Of a stretch of 5,843 bases of DNA, positions 5,309 to 5,843 are shown piece after piece. How positions within the stretch are numbered: position 1 is the stretch's first letter; each line of letters opens with the position of its first letter. A model generated the notes under the pieces. That model searched no databases and was not told the DNA's origin. It saw only the letters and a program-made list of their open reading frames with translations. Made by a program: the position numbers and the translations under genes. The stretch is from assembly GCA_031273385.1 (NCBI GenBank), contig JAISRY010000216.1, positions 1 to 5,843 of the forward strand. The letters are read 5' to 3'. Source of the DNA: Tannerellaceae bacterium. GTDB lineage: Bacteria; Bacteroidota; Bacteroidia; Bacteroidales; Tannerellaceae.

Positions 5309-5340
5309 TTTGTTTATTCAGAAATATACCTTTATCTTTG
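5309..5340 (+). promoter_or_regulatory. Predicted Bacteroidota-type promoter of tRNA-Ser
   Basis: TTTG at 5309-5312 and TATCTTTG at 5333-5340 are both perfect matches to the -33/-7 consensus, with a 20-nt spacer. Transcription would start about 25 nt before the mature tRNA. The short leader contains CATTC-N5-GAATG (5346-5360), a small hairpin that would be removed during tRNA processing. Confidence 0.75.
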
Positions 5341-5370
5341 CCGCGCATTCAAAAGGAATGTTTTTCAGTA

Positions 5371-5457
5371 GGAAGTGTGGGTGAGTGGCTGAAACCACCA
5401 GTTTGCTAAACTGACGTACGGGCAACTGTACCGGGGGTTCGAATCCCCCCGCTTCCG
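5371..5457 (+). tRNA. tRNA-Ser, anticodon GCT (decodes AGC/AGT)
   Basis: An 87-nt class II tRNA. The acceptor stem GGAAGTG (5371-5377) pairs with CGCTTCC (5450-5456), with one T-G pair; the discriminator is G5457. The anticodon GCT is at 5405-5407 in loop TTGCTAA with stem CCAGT/ACTGA (the outermost pair is mismatched). The long variable arm has GTAC (5416-5419) pairing with GTAC (5428-5431), as expected for serine. The T arm is GGGGG-TTCGAAT-CCCCC (5433-5449). The 3' CCA is not encoded and must be added after transcription, as is common in Bacteroidota. A promoter lies upstream and a terminator directly downstream, so it appears to be a single-gene unit. Confidence 0.95.
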
Positions 5458-5463
5458 CTTCGG

Positions 5464-5487
5464 AAACCGCTTAAATGGCGGTTTTTC
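5464..5487 (+). terminator. Rho-independent terminator after tRNA-Ser
   Basis: AAACCGC (5464-5470) pairs with GCGGTTT (5478-5484) around a 7-nt loop and runs into TTTCTTATTT. It lies 7 nt after the discriminator base. Confidence 0.85.
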
Positions 5488-5529
5488 TTATTTAATGCCG
5501 GTTCTAACGCATTTCCATTGGGTGCATTT

Positions 5530-5649
5530 GACCGGAGGGTCGATTTTCAATTCAAATTGTCGCGGTGATGCCCGGAGGGCATGATTTTCATAACCGCAGG
5601 TCGTTGACCTGCGGACAAGCAACCACGCTAATCACTGCCTGAAAGGCAG
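5530..5649. repeat. Cluster of four short hairpins in a gene-free region
   Basis: Four compact inverted repeats follow each other: GACC/GGTC (5530-5541), ATGCCC-GGA-GGGCAT (5568-5582), CCGCAGGTC-GTT-GACCTGCGG (5594-5614) and CTGCCT-GAA-AGGCAG (5635-5649). The last three have 3-nt loops starting with G. The first two share CCGGAGGG followed by GATTTTCA. I recall similar hairpin strings in other Bacteroidales intergenic regions, but cannot name the family. No T-tracts follow, so they are not ordinary terminators. No gene is visible from 5490 to the window end. Confidence 0.7.
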
Positions 5650-5654
5650 GACTG

Positions 5655-5711
5655 TCTTATATGAAGACGAATCGCAATCACCTGAAAATCAAATAGTATC
5701 CGTCATTGCGA
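5655..5711 (+). repeat. Dispersed repeat module A, right copy
   Basis: Matches 551-608 in the same orientation with one gap and about 5 mismatches. The shared part ends in GTCATTGCGA, right where module B begins, so modules A and B are joined differently at the two loci. Confidence 0.7.
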
Positions 5712-5817
5712 GTACCCAATAAATCAGGTTTATCAAAAAGGGAAATGACGGCGATAGCTTGATTTTCAGCTGATTATAATTAAATAGTACCCGTCATTGC
5801 GAACGCAGTGAAGCAAT
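5710..5817 (+). repeat. Dispersed repeat module B plus REP core, right copy
   Basis: Gap-free match of 108 bp to the minus strand of 655-762 (about 90% by hand count). It begins AGTACCCAATAAA and ends in the REP-like core with AAGCAAT. Confidence 0.8.
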
Positions 5818-5825
5818 GACGGGTG
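5788..5825. repeat. Compact REP-like hairpin, right end
   Basis: CCCGTCATTGC (5790-5800) is the reverse complement of GCAATGACGGG (5813-5823), extendable by A5789-T5824 and a T-G pair. The 12-nt loop is GAACGCAGTGAA. Unlike the left locus, where two full REP-like units face each other, this copy folds on itself as one short hairpin. Confidence 0.75.
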
Positions 5826-5843
5826 TGTTTCTCCTGATAATCA

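Overview
The window looks like chromosomal DNA from a Bacteroidota species, most likely order Bacteroidales (Parabacteroides-like is a guess). Evidence: three promoters match the Bacteroidota sigma factor consensus (TTTG about 19-21 nt upstream of TAnnTTTG), Shine-Dalgarno sequences are weak or absent, the tRNA-Ser gene lacks an encoded CCA, and the window holds a short-form indolepyruvate:ferredoxin oxidoreductase pair. No transposase, phage gene, CRISPR array or reverse transcriptase is visible.

Left part (1-1400). One small minus-strand gene of unknown function (218-382) is followed by about 1 kb without a convincing gene. That kilobase is packed with repeats: a REP-like hairpin with a perfect 44-bp stem (584-694), a dispersed repeat block (655-762) that recurs inverted at the far right end, five 22-bp tandem units each carrying a 12-bp palindrome (768-877), four 21-bp units (895-978), two further 21-bp units (1029-1070), and a large foldback element with arms of about 114 bp (1082-1384).

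Centre (1395-4180, minus strand). iorA, iorB and a tlpA/resA-type thioredoxin gene form one operon. Both junctions are 4-bp ATGA overlaps, so translation is probably coupled. A Bacteroidota-type promoter with a dyad over the predicted transcription start lies just upstream of iorA, and a rho-independent terminator overlaps the 3' end of the thioredoxin gene. IorAB would oxidatively decarboxylate aryl-pyruvates (from Trp, Phe, Tyr) to aryl-acetyl-CoA in the cytoplasm, or run in reverse. The thioredoxin-like protein would act outside the cytoplasmic membrane, so its coupling to iorAB is unexplained.

Right part (4188-5843). mltG (endolytic murein transglycosylase, minus strand) and tRNA-Ser(GCT) (plus strand) are divergently transcribed from a 139-bp region holding both promoters. 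The tRNA ends in a clear terminator. The last 350 bp are gene-free: four short hairpins, then copies of the same dispersed repeats seen at the left end. Homologous repeats therefore flank the roughly 5-kb gene block, one family in inverted orientation and one in direct orientation.

No new enzymatic system is evident. The most unusual content is the mosaic of short-period arrays and foldbacks at 551-1384 and the iorA-iorB-tlpA coupling.
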